NCBI RefSeq assembly: GCF_000143415.4
Contig: NW_003314313.1
Span: 771,430-835,429 of the forward strand
Reading direction: 5' to 3'
DNA: 64,000 nucleotides
Source of the DNA: Selaginella moellendorffii
Lineage: Eukaryota > Streptophyta > Lycopodiopsida > Selaginellales > Selaginellaceae
The notes beneath the pieces are model-generated. The model did no database searches, had not been told where the DNA came from, and was given only the letters and a program-made list of their open reading frames with translations. A program made the translations under genes and the position numbers. Positions 19,741 through 31,798 of this stretch are shown piece after piece (within the stretch, counting starts at the first letter, position 1; each line of letters starts with the position of its first letter).

Positions 19741-20169
19741 CTAGCAGCACTGGAGAACTCCCTCGACGTTCTGGATGCAATCGTCGAGGTTGCGAGTGGA
19801 AGAGACGAGAACGCCATCCCCGCGGTTGCAACGGGCAGCCACGTTGAGCCCATTGAAGCTGATGTTGATGCATCGTGAGGCAAAGTTGGATGAGCAGTCG
19901 AGGACACCATTGCTGCTGCCCACGCAATTGTTCACATCGATGGAGGCGTTCCTCCTTTCCATATTGGATGTGCTGCAAATGGCTCTCATCACGGTCGAAT
20001 TCCTGTCGAAGGTGATATCAGTGCAGGATCGAGAAAACTGGCAAGCCTGTAAGAGTAAGATATCCAAATTGTGAGCTTCTTGCGGGACAATCGAATGAGA
20101 GTTTCTTACCTGGGTGATGGAGAGGGTCGAGACCAGCATACACAGGAAGAAAACCTCGCGAAATGCCAT
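19741..20169 (-). CDS. Secreted CVNH domain protein, copy 2
   Basis: Exons 20110-20169 and 19741-20046 give a 121-residue product identical to copy 1: a 20-residue signal peptide, then two CVNH repeats with N-x-S/T sites (DRNSTV, RRNASI, CINISF). The intron differs from copy 1 by one base. Stop-to-stop distance to the peptide gene is 282 bp, the same convergent arrangement as in the other copies. A TATA box stands at 20,253-20,260. The close neighbours on either side are pseudogenes, so its intactness stands out. Confidence 0.8.
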   Translation of the reverse strand: MAFREVFFLCMLVSTLSITQVRNSHSIVPQEAHNLDILLLQACQFSRSCTDITFDRNSTVMRAICSTSNMERRNASIDVNNCVGSSNGVLDCSSNFASRCINISFNGLNVAARCNRGDGVLVSSTRNLDDCIQNVEGVLQCC

Positions 20170-20252
20170 AATGAGATAGAACAAGAAATAACCAAGAAGA
20201 AAATGAGTAAACAACTTTAACTAGAGATGAGTTGAGCTCTGGAAAGGCCTTG

Positions 20253-20260
20253 TTTATATA
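20253..20260 (-). promoter_or_regulatory. TATA box of CVNH copy 2
   Basis: TATATAAA on the minus strand, 84 bp upstream of the start codon, as in copy 1. Confidence 0.6.
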
Positions 20261-20529
20261 GTCCTGGGAGCGACGCTTATCTTGACGATTCAGCTAGTAC
20301 ATGACTCCACATTGCGGCTAGAATGCAAAATTTCTACGTGGACTACATTACTATACACGTAAATATTGAAATTTAGCTCAGTTTATGATTTTTCAACGGT
20401 GACATTTTTAGGAGTTTGCGTGTTTCGTTTAATTTGCTAGATTATAAATGGGATCGAAACTTAGACACCCTTTTTGGGGCAAGACCGCTCGAGACATCGA
20501 TCTCTACGTGCCCATAGATAGAATCGCGA

Positions 20530-21110
20530 AGATTATCCAGTGTGTCCAGCTGGTAGACGTAAAATCGAAAAGCACATAAATTCCTCCAAAGACGAAGGAT
20601 ACTTTATCTTTGCGAGCCATTTAGAAGATACCGGAGCCTCCACGCTTGTTGCTCGGTACGTGGTAGCGTCGTCGTCTACGTTTGTCACTCGCCGGTGGAT
20701 GATCCTCTTTCCTTTGAGCAAAGAGATCGCGATGGAGGGATAGTTGAGATTGCTGCGTTGTCGTGTGGAATAGATGGTTTCAAGTTTGCGAAAGTGGAGA
20801 CGTTTCGTATTTCCTGCCTCAATCCACACAGAAAGTCCGTGAATTCGGGCACCTTGGCATCGTAGACGAGGCTTGGATGAGCAGCCGCGTTTGGATTGAT
20901 GTGGTCTCCACCGAAGGTGCCGGAGAGCAATCCTGCGTCTTTGATCGGCTCCACAGAGTTATCAGTGACAAAACCTGCTGCAAAACAAGAGAAAAGAATT
21001 GATTGTTTTCTTCCACGTAGTGTTACCTGTCGTTATGATTGCCGAATTGATAGCGGCTGGACTCAGGTATGCCTTCTCAGAGACATGCAGCCAAGACATG
21101 GAAGTTCATA
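20530..21110 (-). pseudogene. Subtilase (SBT) C-terminal pseudogene, second unit
   Basis: It reads [43 protein letters not shown] and RVTNVDDDATTYRAT, like the copy at 11.04-11.53 kb. It has its own changes, including a deletion around 21,010 that removes part of the block carrying TTGNT. It lies between the lectin gene and the PPR/SKP1 chimera. Confidence 0.78.
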
Positions 21111-21329
21111 ATATTGCGTATTGTTTGCGAAAGATCTCCCACCAAGAAAAGAAAACCATAATGCGTATTGTCACTCCCATTCCTTGGTGGGAGACAAGGC
21201 TTTGAGTCCATGGGAATTTGATGTGGCTCTTCTTGGTGCGTTTTATACACAAACTCTTCAGGTCTCACGTCAACCAAGTCTTTCTTCTCTCTATGGCAGC
21301 CAGAGATTATTCTCAGGAACCAAAGACGA

Positions 21330-21960
21330 GCTAAGCTCCGGCAGTGCACATTCTTATGTAACCTCTTGCTATCACTACATGCCCGGTTTGGGCACATTGA
21401 CGAGGCGATCAAGGTCCTTCACTCGATTCAGGATCCCAATGTCTTCTCTTCGAAAATCCTGTTACGGGCCTTTTGCGATGACAATTGCGTTTCTGGGGAG
21501 GGAAAAACCTTTGATTCTTTACAGGAGAGGGTGGACTACGATGGTGATCGCATATGCCCGCATTGGGCATATTTTGCGGCAAAGTTTCTCTTCACGGGCC
21601 AAAATGCCTCTCGTCCACCGCGAGGTCTTGTTCAACGGATGCTGTCCCAGGGACAAGTCAAATTAATCTCAGTTGCTACTCGAGTACGTACTGCCGCACA
21701 GGTCACGTCGCTGGTTGGAATTCATGGTTTCGTGCCTCGAGATCTTCCTTGGAGAGGAAGTTTTTCGATGAAAAGTTCATCCTGCTAAACCCCAAGACGT
21801 TGGAGCTCACGTTGGCGACTGAAAGTCTTGACATGAAACCACTGGTGGACTTGACCAGTTGACTCTAGCTCGATCAAAGGAAAGACACCGAAAGAGATCT
21901 GGACTGCCAGACGAACTAACAGAAGTAAGAAGCGAATGCTATCTCACAGGCATGGCAAGA
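21330..21960 (+). pseudogene. Chimeric PPR/SKP1-like pseudogene, third copy
   Basis: Frame 21366-21788 runs through LHARFGHIDEAIKVLHSIQD into KTFDSLQERVDYDGD, then, shifted, PPRGLVQRML. SKP1-like exon 2 follows at 21,730-21,930 (FFDEKFILLNPKTLELTLA, then SLDMKPLVDLTS). The sequence GGAATG/CCTCTCG deletion junction of the other copies is kept as AAATGCCTCTCG. Not functional. Confidence 0.72.
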
Positions 21961-22789
21961 AGCGTCTACTCGTTAAAGAAGTTTACGAATTGCTTAATTC
22001 CTGCTCGGCAGTGGACAAGGGCTCACGAGCTTCGTGCAGATTCATGGTGGCGTGGATGAAACTGCAGCACAGCACGAGGAGAAGCCAAAATAATGTTTGA
22101 TTGCTAAAAAGGATCAAATCTCAAAAACACAATGCTAGAAGCATCAAATTCATGATCACGGGCATTCTTTTTGTATTGTGAAGAACATTGCTCTTTCAAT
22201 TTGCTTAGGACCACAAACTGCAACTCAAGTCCGTCCACACGGAAGAGCCATCCAGCAGGCTGTCATCCGTCCAATTAAGTAGCTGGTAAGATGCTTCGTT
22301 TTGGACTAATTGAGAAAACTCTCCGTTTTCCCCTTTTTTCCCAGTGGTATTTAGGTCATGTTTAAGGTTCATCGTTGAAAGAACCTAAACGAACTTGGTG
22401 GAGAGAGGTGCGAAGCGTTCTACCTGGGCAGAGTGGACCGGACCGGCCAAGGGGCCAACCCAATTATGAGGGCTTTTCTTTGCGTTAGCAATAAGAGAGT
22501 AGATTTGCTGGGGACAAGAAAGCGAAGCTGCTTGCAACGAGCTAATCAACAATAAAAGAAGCCAGTGATAGTCAATATGTTCAAACAATTCAAAAAATCA
22601 AAGTCCTAAACAACGGGCCAAGGAACTCTCAACGTGAAGGGAAACTCACTGATGTGGACAACGCTGTGTGAATACGAACAAAACTAATGATCATTGAAAG
22701 TGAAGATACTTAGCTTCAGGTTTGAGTGTGTTTCAATTTGTTCTAATTTCTTGTCATTAAGAAGGCTGCTCAACGACGATAAGAACTCA
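21961..22789. other. Non-coding stretch, nothing recognised
   Basis: This is the second copy of 12,431-13,200 with several indels. No frame has a family match and no RNA gene was seen. Confidence 0.5.
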
Positions 22790-23160
22790 AATGCTGCCCG
22801 ATTTGGCCATATTGTCAAGGTGTTTCGATCCAGAATTCCAATGTCTTCTCCTTGAAAATCCTGTTAGGGGCCTTTTGCGATGATAGTCGCGTTTCTGAGG
22901 AGAGAAAAACCTTTTATTCTCTGAAGGAGAGGGACGTGGTGACCTGGACTACGATGGTGATCGCATATGCCCGCATTGGGCATCTTTCGCGGAAAAGTTT
23001 CTCTTCACGGGCCGCGCGCAACCAGGTGGAATGCCTCTCGTCCACCGCAAGGTCTTGCTCAATGGATGCTGTTCCAGGGACAAGTAAAGTTGCTACTCGA
23101 GTGCGCACTGCCGCTTCCCGGTTCAATAAGGTCACATCGCTGGTTGGAATTCATGGTTTC
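22790..23160 (+). pseudogene. Chimeric PPR/SKP1-like pseudogene, fourth copy
   Basis: Frame 22852-23286 reads a PPR piece (ILLGAFCDDSRVSEERKTF, then KERDVVTWTTMVIAYARIGH) and enters the SKP1-like fragment with the common 19-bp deletion. It begins abruptly at 22,797, where homology to 14,690 starts, so this is a duplication breakpoint. Confidence 0.7.
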
Positions 23161-23781
23161 GTGGCTCGAGATTTTCCTTTTTCTTTTGCAGTCACTTCCA
23201 AAACTTCCAAGCCGATCCCCTCTGGCGTGAGCACGAGCAGCTCCTTCAGCCGAGGAATTTCTTCCAGTCCAGTCGCTGCTGCCTGAGTGTTTTCATCCAG
23301 AAGCCTTGCCCCGATTTTAGGAACCGCGAGGGATCCGTAATGCTGGAATCGTCAACAGCAGCGCATCCGCCATGAAGCTGTTCGTCTTGTACGCCGGGAT
23401 TCGATTGCGTGACAGCTGCTGCTGCAGAAGCTTGTGATAATCGGCATCACAAAACAAACACCAACCAATATGGTCAGCAGCTTTGTGACAGTGCGAAATC
23501 CTTTCTCGTGGTGACACCGCACGAAAAAGAAACAAAGCGAGAGTGATCGGTGGAAAGATGATCCAGCTCATCCATTCTCGAGCTAAGAGCAGGGGTGAAG
23601 ACGATCACCTAGCGCGCAATGCACATGCCAAATGTAGAGGAATGGCGGAAGAAGTGAATGGATTCATAATCACGCACGTCAGAAACCAGGAAACTAAAGG
23701 TCACGAACCTTGGACGTGTGACGTTAGCCACAGCATCAGCACTTCACAAACAAATATTCAGCACTCGTCTCGCTTGGCAAT

Positions 23782-24075
23782 TGAAGAGGTGTCGATACTC
23801 CTCTTCGCTGGAAATCTATTGTTAGAAAGAAAACAAAAGAGAAAATGGCCCGATCTCCAAGGGCTGAGAAGAAGGACAAGTGAAAGAATGTTGTGAATTG
23901 ATAAGAAAATGATGGAATGGAGATAGGGATCCATAATTCGGATTCCCCCCTTTGAAAGGCTAGTGGTTCTAACTGCTAGCATATACTATATGTTGTGCAT
24001 GATTTAATTTATGGCTCCGATGTAGCCCTGGGTTTAAGGTCGGAGTCCCCTGAGCCTGGGTTTTTGGTTGATACA
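23782..24075 (-). repeat. 3' LTR of copy B
   Basis: 294 bp. On the minus strand a GAGAGCAGAG purine tract precedes it. It differs from the 5' LTR of the same element at about 14 positions, nearly all transitions, and from the copy A 3' LTR at about 8. Confidence 0.93.
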
Positions 24076-24177
24076 CTCTGCTCTCTGACAGAACTAAATA
24101 CCATCCTCGGTGCAAACATAGTCAGTTTCCATCGCTTGTTATTGCTGCTACTCAAGTCGATAGAGGCGACGTTTTTG

Positions 24178-24653
24178 CTACGGGAGTGTAAGCTCGTGGT
24201 TAGGGACACTGTCTGGTGGATCTGTCCCATCTTCCTGGAGGTCAGCTACCTCAGCCAGCAGGGTGGTATGATCATCCTCGAGCTTCTGGTAGTGGGTGTT
24301 GAGTTCTTCATATTTGAATTTGTAGGTGAATTCATGAGCTACTGATGGGGTTGATGGCTGCTTGGAGACGATCTTCCTGATGTCCCAGAGGTCAGTGCGG
24401 ATCTGCTTCATCTCTTCGAGCTGAGTATCCAGCCGGTGGTTTAAAGGCTCATAGAATTCCTTCTTGATCGCTCCCCGGGTGTATATGAAGGAGCCTTGCT
24501 TGAGAAGATGTTGTGCAATGTCGGCTGGTGTTGGGAAGTAGTTTGCTTGCTCGTGGTGCATGCGTTGATTGAGGGCTTCAAACAACTTGCGGGTGCAGTA
24601 GCTTGGGTCCCAAAGTTTATCTTCGTACTCCTTCCTGATCTCGTCATAATCAC
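24178..24653 (-). pseudogene. C-terminal extension of post-pol ORF, copy B
   Basis: It has the same charged, helical content as 7848-8366 (EEMKQIRTDLWDIRKIV). Just upstream, copy B has CAG at the codon that is TAG in copy A, and TAG at a Gln codon two positions before it. It is therefore cut off from the main ORF by a different mutation. Confidence 0.55.
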
Positions 24654-26077
24654 GGCGTACCTGACTCTATGGCTGAGGCATGGCTGCTGCTCCTGCTCCT
24701 GCTCCGTGATCCTGGTGTTTCTCGCTAGGGTTCGCTGTGTTCTTGGTCCCGGGAGTTGAAATTGCTGGAGGCTGAATCTGCTTCGTTGGATGTGGGTGAT
24801 GTGGTCGGGCCAGATTCTTTGAGGTGATTGGAGATGAGCTTTTCAGTTTGATGGTGGATGAACGGCCCAGATGTGGCACTGAAATTAATTTATCCGTTGG
24901 GAAATTTTTCGCTTGGAATTTTGTTGAAGGGGTGGAATTTTTGTGAATGCTGGTCATGGTATTTGCTGGAGGAGGCATGGTTGTGTGTTCTTCAAGTGAT
25001 TGGTGAAGGTAGTCAATGTTTTCTTTTGTGGAACGTGTCGAGGAGGTCGGGGCGTTGAGAATGTTGTTCTCAGCTGGTGGAGAAATTGAGTTCTGGGCGA
25101 TCAGCTGACATTTTCCTTTGGCGATGTTGATGTGTTTGTGAGAAGTTGTTGGTTTTGGGGCTGATTCGAGTGGATGCGGGCTCTGGGGTGAGTGTGGATG
25201 GTGATGTGAGTTGTCTTCATTGTCGCTGATGATGAGGTGTTCTCGGATCAGCGGTTTGGGAGCTGGATTCACTGGTGTTTTGTGTGTGAGGCGGCGGCGA
25301 AGTGGAGTTGAATTCTTGGAGTGTTTGTTGCTGGAGCTGGTGTTGTTGGAGTGAGTTGAGCCTGATTGTTGAGATGCTGGCTTCGGTTTCTTGCTGGGAG
25401 TTGCTCCTTCTGATTCTGACTGTTCTTCAGAGCTGTCACTTTGTTCTGTGGAGTTTGTTTGGGTTGTCCACGGTTGTTTGTTGGGAAGAGCTTGGTGTAG
25501 AGCGATCAGCAGTGGGAATATTACTGTCCGCATGGTCTTCTTGTTGAGTGTGGCAAGGATGGCATGGTCGAGAAGCTTGAGAAGGAGCTCGTGGAGATGA
25601 TGAGCCACGTTCACACATTTGCCGTCGAGTAGAGCTCCGTAGACTGCTGCTGTGCGCTTGCTGATGGTGTGATCTGTTGGGCGAAGCTCGGGCTTTGAGG
25701 CGATCCATATGTTGCTCCTCGATGTCCTCCCATGTGAGTTCATCGGTAATTTTTCGATTGGCCTTGATGATTTGCTGTGGAACTTCTCTTGAAAATTTGA
25801 GCAGTCCCTTGTTGGAGATTTTGAAAATGGAGGCGATTCTTGCTGGGCTGAGGGTGATCTCGTTGGTGCCATCGGTTATGGTGCTGTTCTTGGGGTTGAA
25901 GGAGGCAGCCAGCTTCCTCGCTAGTTTTTGATCAAGGTGTGTTGAAAAGGCCTTGTGGAGGAGCTCAAATCCATGGTCCTTGAGCCAGGTGGCTATGTCG
26001 TTGTTGGGAAGCCTAGGAATATGGTGTATGACGTATTTGAGGCCCTGGGGTGGATGAGCTGGCATCTTTCTCTTCAT
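24654..26077 (-). pseudogene. Post-pol accessory ORF, copy B (frameshifted)
   Basis: Frames 25436-26077 and 24667-25872 together cover the ORF that is intact at 6417-7847. A 14-bp deletion relative to copy A (opposite A 6805-6818) shifts the frame at about 25,690. The N-terminal globular part and the Ser/Pro-rich tail are otherwise well conserved, with more changes in the tail. Confidence 0.65.
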
Positions 26078-26095
26078 TTTCTGTGGTTGAAGCGC

Positions 26096-27560
26096 TCACC
26101 CTATTAGGGTTCTTGAAACCTGTAACTGTTGGTTGGCTGATCGTGTGGCACTCGATTGCTGGTGATGAATGGTAGAGATTTGTTGACGGAATTGATGTGG
26201 TTTGATTTGGCTTGATTGCAGATCAATGGTGGATATTGCTGATGAAGTTAACTCAAGTTCAAGTGTTGATATTTGCTCAGGTGGCATTGATCCAACGGTA
26301 GCTTGGGACTTAGAGATTTTTGCTGCTGTTTGTTGCTGAAGTTGGTGGATGAGTTCGTGTTGAGTTGAGTTGAGTTGTGTCGAATTGATTTGAGTTAAAG
26401 TTTGTCTGCTGGGGTGAGTGTCGATTGTTGGTTTTGGGGTGTTTGTCGGTTTGGGTCGGAAATTTGCTGAGGTGCTGATGCTGAATCTGTCGATGTGATA
26501 TGGTTGAAGCTTGTTAAGGTTGACGATCTCAGTAAAGTCTTCAGCGAGTGTGCTGACTTTGGCAGTGCTGTTGGGGTATAGTTCAATGATTTTGAAAGGT
26601 CCTTGCCAGTTGGTGTGGAGTTTTCGTCCAAGTTTGCCGATGGGTCCTCGGTACCAGAGAACATGATCGTCGACGCTGTATTTGGGTGTTATGCTGGGAT
26701 GCTTTTCGGTCGTGCCGAGCTTTTCTCTGTTTTTGGATCGCATGAAGTGTCCAGAGGGTGTTGAGTCAGAGTTCATCGAGATGTTCAAGTTGCTGAAGCC
26801 TTTCTTGAACTGCATGTCGGGTGTAGAGATTATACTTGACAGTGACTTGCATGCTTGGGATGATGAATTTGATTGGCGTGATGGCTTCTGTTCCGAAGGT
26901 GAGTTTGAATGGCATCATGTCGGTGGTGACTTTATACGTAGTTTGATAGGCCCAAAGTACATCGAGAAGTTTGTCGTCCCAATCTTTGCCTAAATCGTTG
27001 ATGACTTTTTTGAGGATGGTCTTCAGTGTTTTGTTCATTGCTTCTTCTTGACTGTTGCCTTGAGGATAGTATGGTGTCGACATTTTGTGTCAGATTTTGA
27101 ACTCGGTGGCGAGATGTTCGATTGTTTGGTTGATGAAGTGGGTGCCTCTGTCGGTGACGAGTTTGAGTGGTGTGCCGAAACAAGTGATGATATTTTCGTA
27201 GATGAAGGTTGCTGTTGCTTTCGCTGTGGCATGTCGGAGAGGTATTGCTTCGGCCCACTTGGTAGTGTAATTGGTGGTGACGATGATGTACTGATTTTGT
27301 CGACGGGTGCTGACTTGGGGTCCGACGAAGTCGAGTCCCCATTTCTGAAATGGTGCCATTGGGAATGTTGGGTTGAGTTGTTGAGTCTGAGTTTTCGGCG
27401 GTAATCGGTGTCTTTGACATGTGTCGCAGCGTTTGCAGAATTCTTCAGTGTCATGCCAGAGTGTCAGCCACTAGAGGCCGGCTTGAAGAATCTTCCGAGT
27501 TGTGGTGTCAGCGGCAAAGTGTCCGCTGGAAGGTCCATCGTGAGCTTCCTTGATGATTTG
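26096..27560 (-). pseudogene. pol: Integrase, copy B
   Basis: The core reads WGLDFVGP and VTDRGTHF in frame 27090-27359, then a shift into 26766-27083 with PYYPQGNSQEEA carrying the third acidic residue. The C-terminal module (W-Q-G-P-F-K-I) is in 26096-26815. In the zinc-binding region a Trp codon (TGG in copy A) has become TAG near 27,474. Confidence 0.85.
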
Positions 27561-27914
27561 AGTTGTGCTTGGTGGCTTGATGCATCGGCAAAGAATGTTT
27601 TCAATTCCTAGTTTGTAGAGAGTGCCTCCGATGACTGAGTATCGTCGGGTTTTAGCAACAAAAGTCTTCTTTTGGTTAGATGTAGTGTACTGATCTGGAA
27701 CTTTTGCTGAGTTCAGGTAACTGAAGACATTGTCGAGCCAGGTTGCTGGTATTGAAACTCGGAATAGGTTTGAGTCGGGTAAGTCGTCGGTAAGTCTTTC
27801 GGGTTTGTCGCCGGTGGTGATCCGGCTGAGATAATCTGCTTGCTCGTGATTTTTGCCGGGTTTGTGGACGATCTCGAAGTTGTATTCTTGTAGTAAAAGG
27901 AACCATCTTGATAT

Positions 27915-29045
27915 TCAACCAGATAGTATCGGCTTGTTGATGAGGTTAAGGAGTGCCTTGTGGTCGACGAAAATTATGACTTTGGTTGACAGTATGTAGT
28001 GTCGGAACTTCTGAAGTGAGTAGATCATGCCGAGAGCTTCTTTCTCGGTGGTGGTGTAATTTCGTTCAGCTGGGTTGAGTAGTCGGGCTGGCGTAGTAGA
28101 TCGGTTGATCTCGGTTGTCGTGTTGAGTTTGGCTGAGAATTGCACCAGTGGCGACGTTGGAAGTGTCGACATGAATGTGGAACTCTTGTGTCCAGTCGGG
28201 CTTGGCAAGGATCGGTGCTGTTGTTATTTTGAGTCGGAGATTGTCGAATGCTTGTTGCTGTTCGGACGTCCATGTCCATTGGGCATCTTGTTTCAGTCCA
28301 TCGGTGAGTGGTTTGGTGATGTGAGCATACTTGTGGATGAATCGTCGGTGATATCCAACTTTGCCGAGGAAGCACCGAAGTTCTTTCTGATTCTTCGGCG
28401 GTTCAAGTTTGGAGATGATGTCAACTTTGTCCTTGTCGATGAGAATGCCGTCTTTGCAGACAACATGGCCGAGAAGTACTCCAGATTTGACAAAGAAAGC
28501 ACATTTGTCGGGGTTGAGTGCTATGTTGTTCTCCTTTCACTTGTTGAGGCATTTCTCCAGGCATTCAAGATGTAGATCTTCCGAGCTGAAAACGCTGAAT
28601 TTGTCCATGAAGTCTCTCATGAAGTCGGTGAGGTAGTCTCAGAAAGTGTTGGTGACGAGCCTTTGGAAGGTGAATGGGGCATTGCAGAGTCCAAAAGGCA
28701 TTCGTCGATAAGCATAGGCTCCCCATGGACTGATGAATGCTGTCTTGTGCTGATCTTCTTCAGCAATGTGAATTTGGTTGTAGCTAGAGAAACCATCGAG
28801 GAAGGAGTACATCTTGTGTCTGGCAACTGCATCAAGAACTTCGTCGGTAAATGGTATTGGGAAGACATCTTTTTTGGTGGCATCATTGAGCTGTTTATAG
28901 TTGATGCAGATTCGAAGTTTGCCGTTTTTGTTCGGCACAACCACCAGTGGTGAAAGCCATATCGGATTCTGAATTGGGTAGATGTACTTGACTTAGAGAA
29001 GCTTGTCGAGTTTTTCTTTACTTGTTCCATCAAATTTGGATTCAT
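27915..29045 (-). pseudogene. pol: Reverse transcriptase and RNase H, copy B
   Basis: Frame 28639-28944 is the cleanest RT segment in the window: MVVPNKNGKLRICINYKQLN, SSYNQIHIAEEDQHKTAF, ISPWGAY and MPFGLCNAPFTFQRL. The catalytic box (28600-28611) reads F-M-D-K. RNase H is at 27915-28208 (TTTEKEALGM, FVDHKALLNL). The TAA, TGA and TGA stops of copy A at 3496, 3953 and 4575 are present at the equivalent places. Confidence 0.88.
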
Positions 29046-29189
29046 CCGGTAGGCTGCTTGTCTTCTTGGTTTTGAGTCTGGAAGAAGGGTGATGGTGTGA
29101 GGGCTGAGTTTTGGCGAAATTCCCTTAAGGTCTCAATAACTCCAAGTGAACAAGTGTTTCTTCTTTCGGAGAAGATTGATGCCTTTGTC

Positions 29190-30029
29190 TCAAAAACTTG
29201 CCGAGATGTTAGTGGCAAGTACAATGTAGTGTTCATTGCCGTCGTCGGCGAGGCTGACTTTTTTGAGTTTTTGGTCAGCTGGAATTGACGGAATGTAGGC
29301 GACTTTATTGTGGTTGTTGACTGTGAATGCCGGTGGTGCTTCAAGTTTTGTATCTTGAGTGATTGGATTTTTCAGTGCTGATGTAATTAGGGGTCGTTCT
29401 CGTTGGAAGTCAACGACGATTCGAAATAGGCCGATCTCGGCCAAAGGTTTGAGATCGGGGTAGGCTTTGAGAATTTGTTGTTCTTCATAGTCGTCAAGGC
29501 CATCTTCGAGATTATATTCTTCCAAGTCAATAGGTCGGTTGTGGCTGGACAACGATTTGGTCACTTTTGTTGACATGGTTGTCGGTCCGTCTGGTCCTCG
29601 AAGGATAAGATTGTCATTGGGCCAATCTTGATAAACTTGGGCAGTTCGGAGCCAAGGTCAACCGAGGAGAATTGAGTATCCATCAGTCTGCTCCGGTAGT
29701 TTGAGGACGACATAGTTGACTGGTATTTCGACGCCTTGAATGGTGGTGTTGACTTTTCGGATGATGCCTTTGGGTTGAACAGATCGGTGGTTGGCCATTC
29801 GGACATTGAAAGGTGCTGGGTGGACTGGGCCGATGTTGAGTTGTTGTACAAGACTTTCTTCAATAATATTAACACTGGAGCCGCTGTCAATTATGGCTCC
29901 TCGAACAAGGTGTTTGTCGAGTCGTAGGTCAATTGTTAGAACATCATTGTCACAATCCCCTGGTTGAATCTTAGTTTGAAATATGTCAACAGTTGTCTGT
30001 GTCGAGTTGAGTGTGGACAAGTCTGTCAA
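29190..30029 (-). pseudogene. pol: Retropepsin-like protease and linker, copy B
   Basis: Frame 29658-30029 has GAIIDSGSSVNIIEESLVQQ and YSILLG, unbroken across the active site, unlike copy A. The linker to RT (29190-29576) is open and acidic. This is the better template for naming the domain. Confidence 0.8.
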
Positions 30030-30212
30030 AGTGTTGGTCGGTGCAAATGTCAGATCGGTGAGCTGTTTGGTGAGGTAGGGTGCAATCTTCAGCAGTTGGC
30101 CAATGGTGATCTGAATATTTTGGTTGAGGATAGTCTCTGCTACTTCTTAGATTTTGTTGAAGTTTGCCAAATTGTGTTCTGGTGTCAGTGTCGATGTTGG
30201 ACGATTTGTCTG

Positions 30213-31749
30213 TCAGTTTTCTCGTATTGAGTCTTGGCATTGTTGTCGAGCTGGTGATGGTTGAGCTTCATTGTCGGAGTCTAAAATCACTAATTCGGGT
30301 GGTTGTAGAGCGAGTTGCCATTGTATCTTGGCGGCTAACTTCTGCTTCTTTTTCCATTCCCGGAGTTTTGTTAGGCTCTCAGGGCCTTTCTCTTCACTAT
30401 CTCCGGAATCTCTGTCCGGTTGTTGTTGTTTTTCTGCTTGAATTTGTGCTCGAGTTTGTACTGCCATGACTTGAGGATCTGAGTCGTCATTGTTGGCATA
30501 AGGTAGTTCGTCGGTCTCGACCATCCTTGTTATTGGTGGTTGCTGCTGGTTCTAATCTTGTTGTCGAGGAGGCGGCGGACCAAGTCTTGGCGGACCGCCT
30601 TGGTTTTGAAGTTGAGGTTGCCATGGTCGATTGTTGTAGTTGCCTTGGTAGCCCTGGTCTTGATAACCTTGGCCTTGGTATCTTCGGTTCTGGTATCTTG
30701 GGTATTGTTGGTATCCTTGGTTGTAGTTGTCGCGGTTTGCTAGGTAGTTCTAGTTCAGCGGGTATTGTCGATCGTTGTAGTTGTTTAGCGAGGTTGATCA
30801 TTCCATTGTCGACTCTGGTGTTGGAAGTTGTTTCTCGGTGGTCTCCAATTTGTCGGAGGTGGTGGCTGGTAATTGTCGAAGTATTGATTGGATATGGTTG
30901 TCAAAACTGTTGTCGGGGATAGTTCGAGACTTGTCGAACTTCTGGAGAATTTCGAAATCTGCAAGTCTTGGCGTCATGACCTTCTTTGGTACAGATCTGG
31001 CATTTGGAGATTTGGAGCTTGCAGTCACTTGCCGGATGTCCTTCGTTCTTGCACTTAGTACACCAAATTCCAGATTGAAATTCTTTGATGTCGGCCTTGG
31101 CTTTTCCATTGAGCTTGTTGATTGTTTTCCTGAGTTTCTGAAGTTTTGACTTGGTGCTCTCTCCGAGTTCATCGTCGGAGTCGTCATTGGAACTACTATC
31201 AGAATCTGAGTTATTTGTGTCATCTACTTGTGCTGTCATTTGTCGAGCTTGAACATCTTGAAGGGCTCTTGTGAGTTCGAGGTAAGTGGCAATGTTGATG
31301 TGTGTTGCCACTTCTCAGAGGGATCGTCGGAGGCCTTGCATGTACCATTGGTAAAGTAATGTTTCGGTGGCACTGTTGCCGCATTTGCTGGCATGTCGAG
31401 TGAAGGTTTGAGTGTAGTCATTGATGGATTGACCAGACTTCTGCTTGAGTTTTTGGATCTTGTGAAGTCGTTGGCTTTGAGTGAGGGAAGACTTGAATCG
31501 GTCTACGAGCTTGAGTGCGAGGTCGTCGAAACTTGTATTTTGAGGAAGCATTTGAGCCCATTCGTTGGCTCTCTTTCGAAGGGTACATCGGAAGTAGTAT
31601 GGAAGTTTGGTTGTCTGGCCATTGATTCGAATTGCTTCTCGGAACTGTTCAACATGTTTCTCGGCATCTTCTGACTTCAGACCATGAAATAGTGGATAGG
31701 AGACGTATCTTCCGACAGGTATGTTGGCAACAGCAGTAGTGACTGCCAT
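30213..31749 (-). pseudogene. gag: gag capsid-like region and zinc knuckles, copy B
   Basis: Capsid-like frame 31315-31749 and knuckle frame 30901-31311 (CTKCKNEGHPASDC, CQICTKEGHDAKTC) are on different frames, as in copy A. The capsid frame passes the codon that is a private TGA in copy A (CGA here) and ends at the shared TGA a few codons on. A Gln/Asp-rich linker follows (30213-30801). Confidence 0.82.
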
Positions 31750-31798
31750 TTGCTGTTGGTAGTAATGTCGGTATTGTCAAGGTTGTTTTGTCAGGTTG

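Larger units (their letters stand above)
14640..22790. repeat. Segmental duplication unit (first full copy)
   Basis: The order PPR/SKP1 chimera, unrecognised 0.6 kb, PPR fragments, subtilase remnant, PPR E-motif piece, acid phosphatase pseudogene, peptide gene, lectin gene, subtilase remnant and PPR/SKP1 chimera is repeated in the same orientation at about 22,790-41,700. There, retrotransposon copy B and a small TRIM element have been added. Sequence agreement is high throughout but with many small indels. Confidence 0.8.
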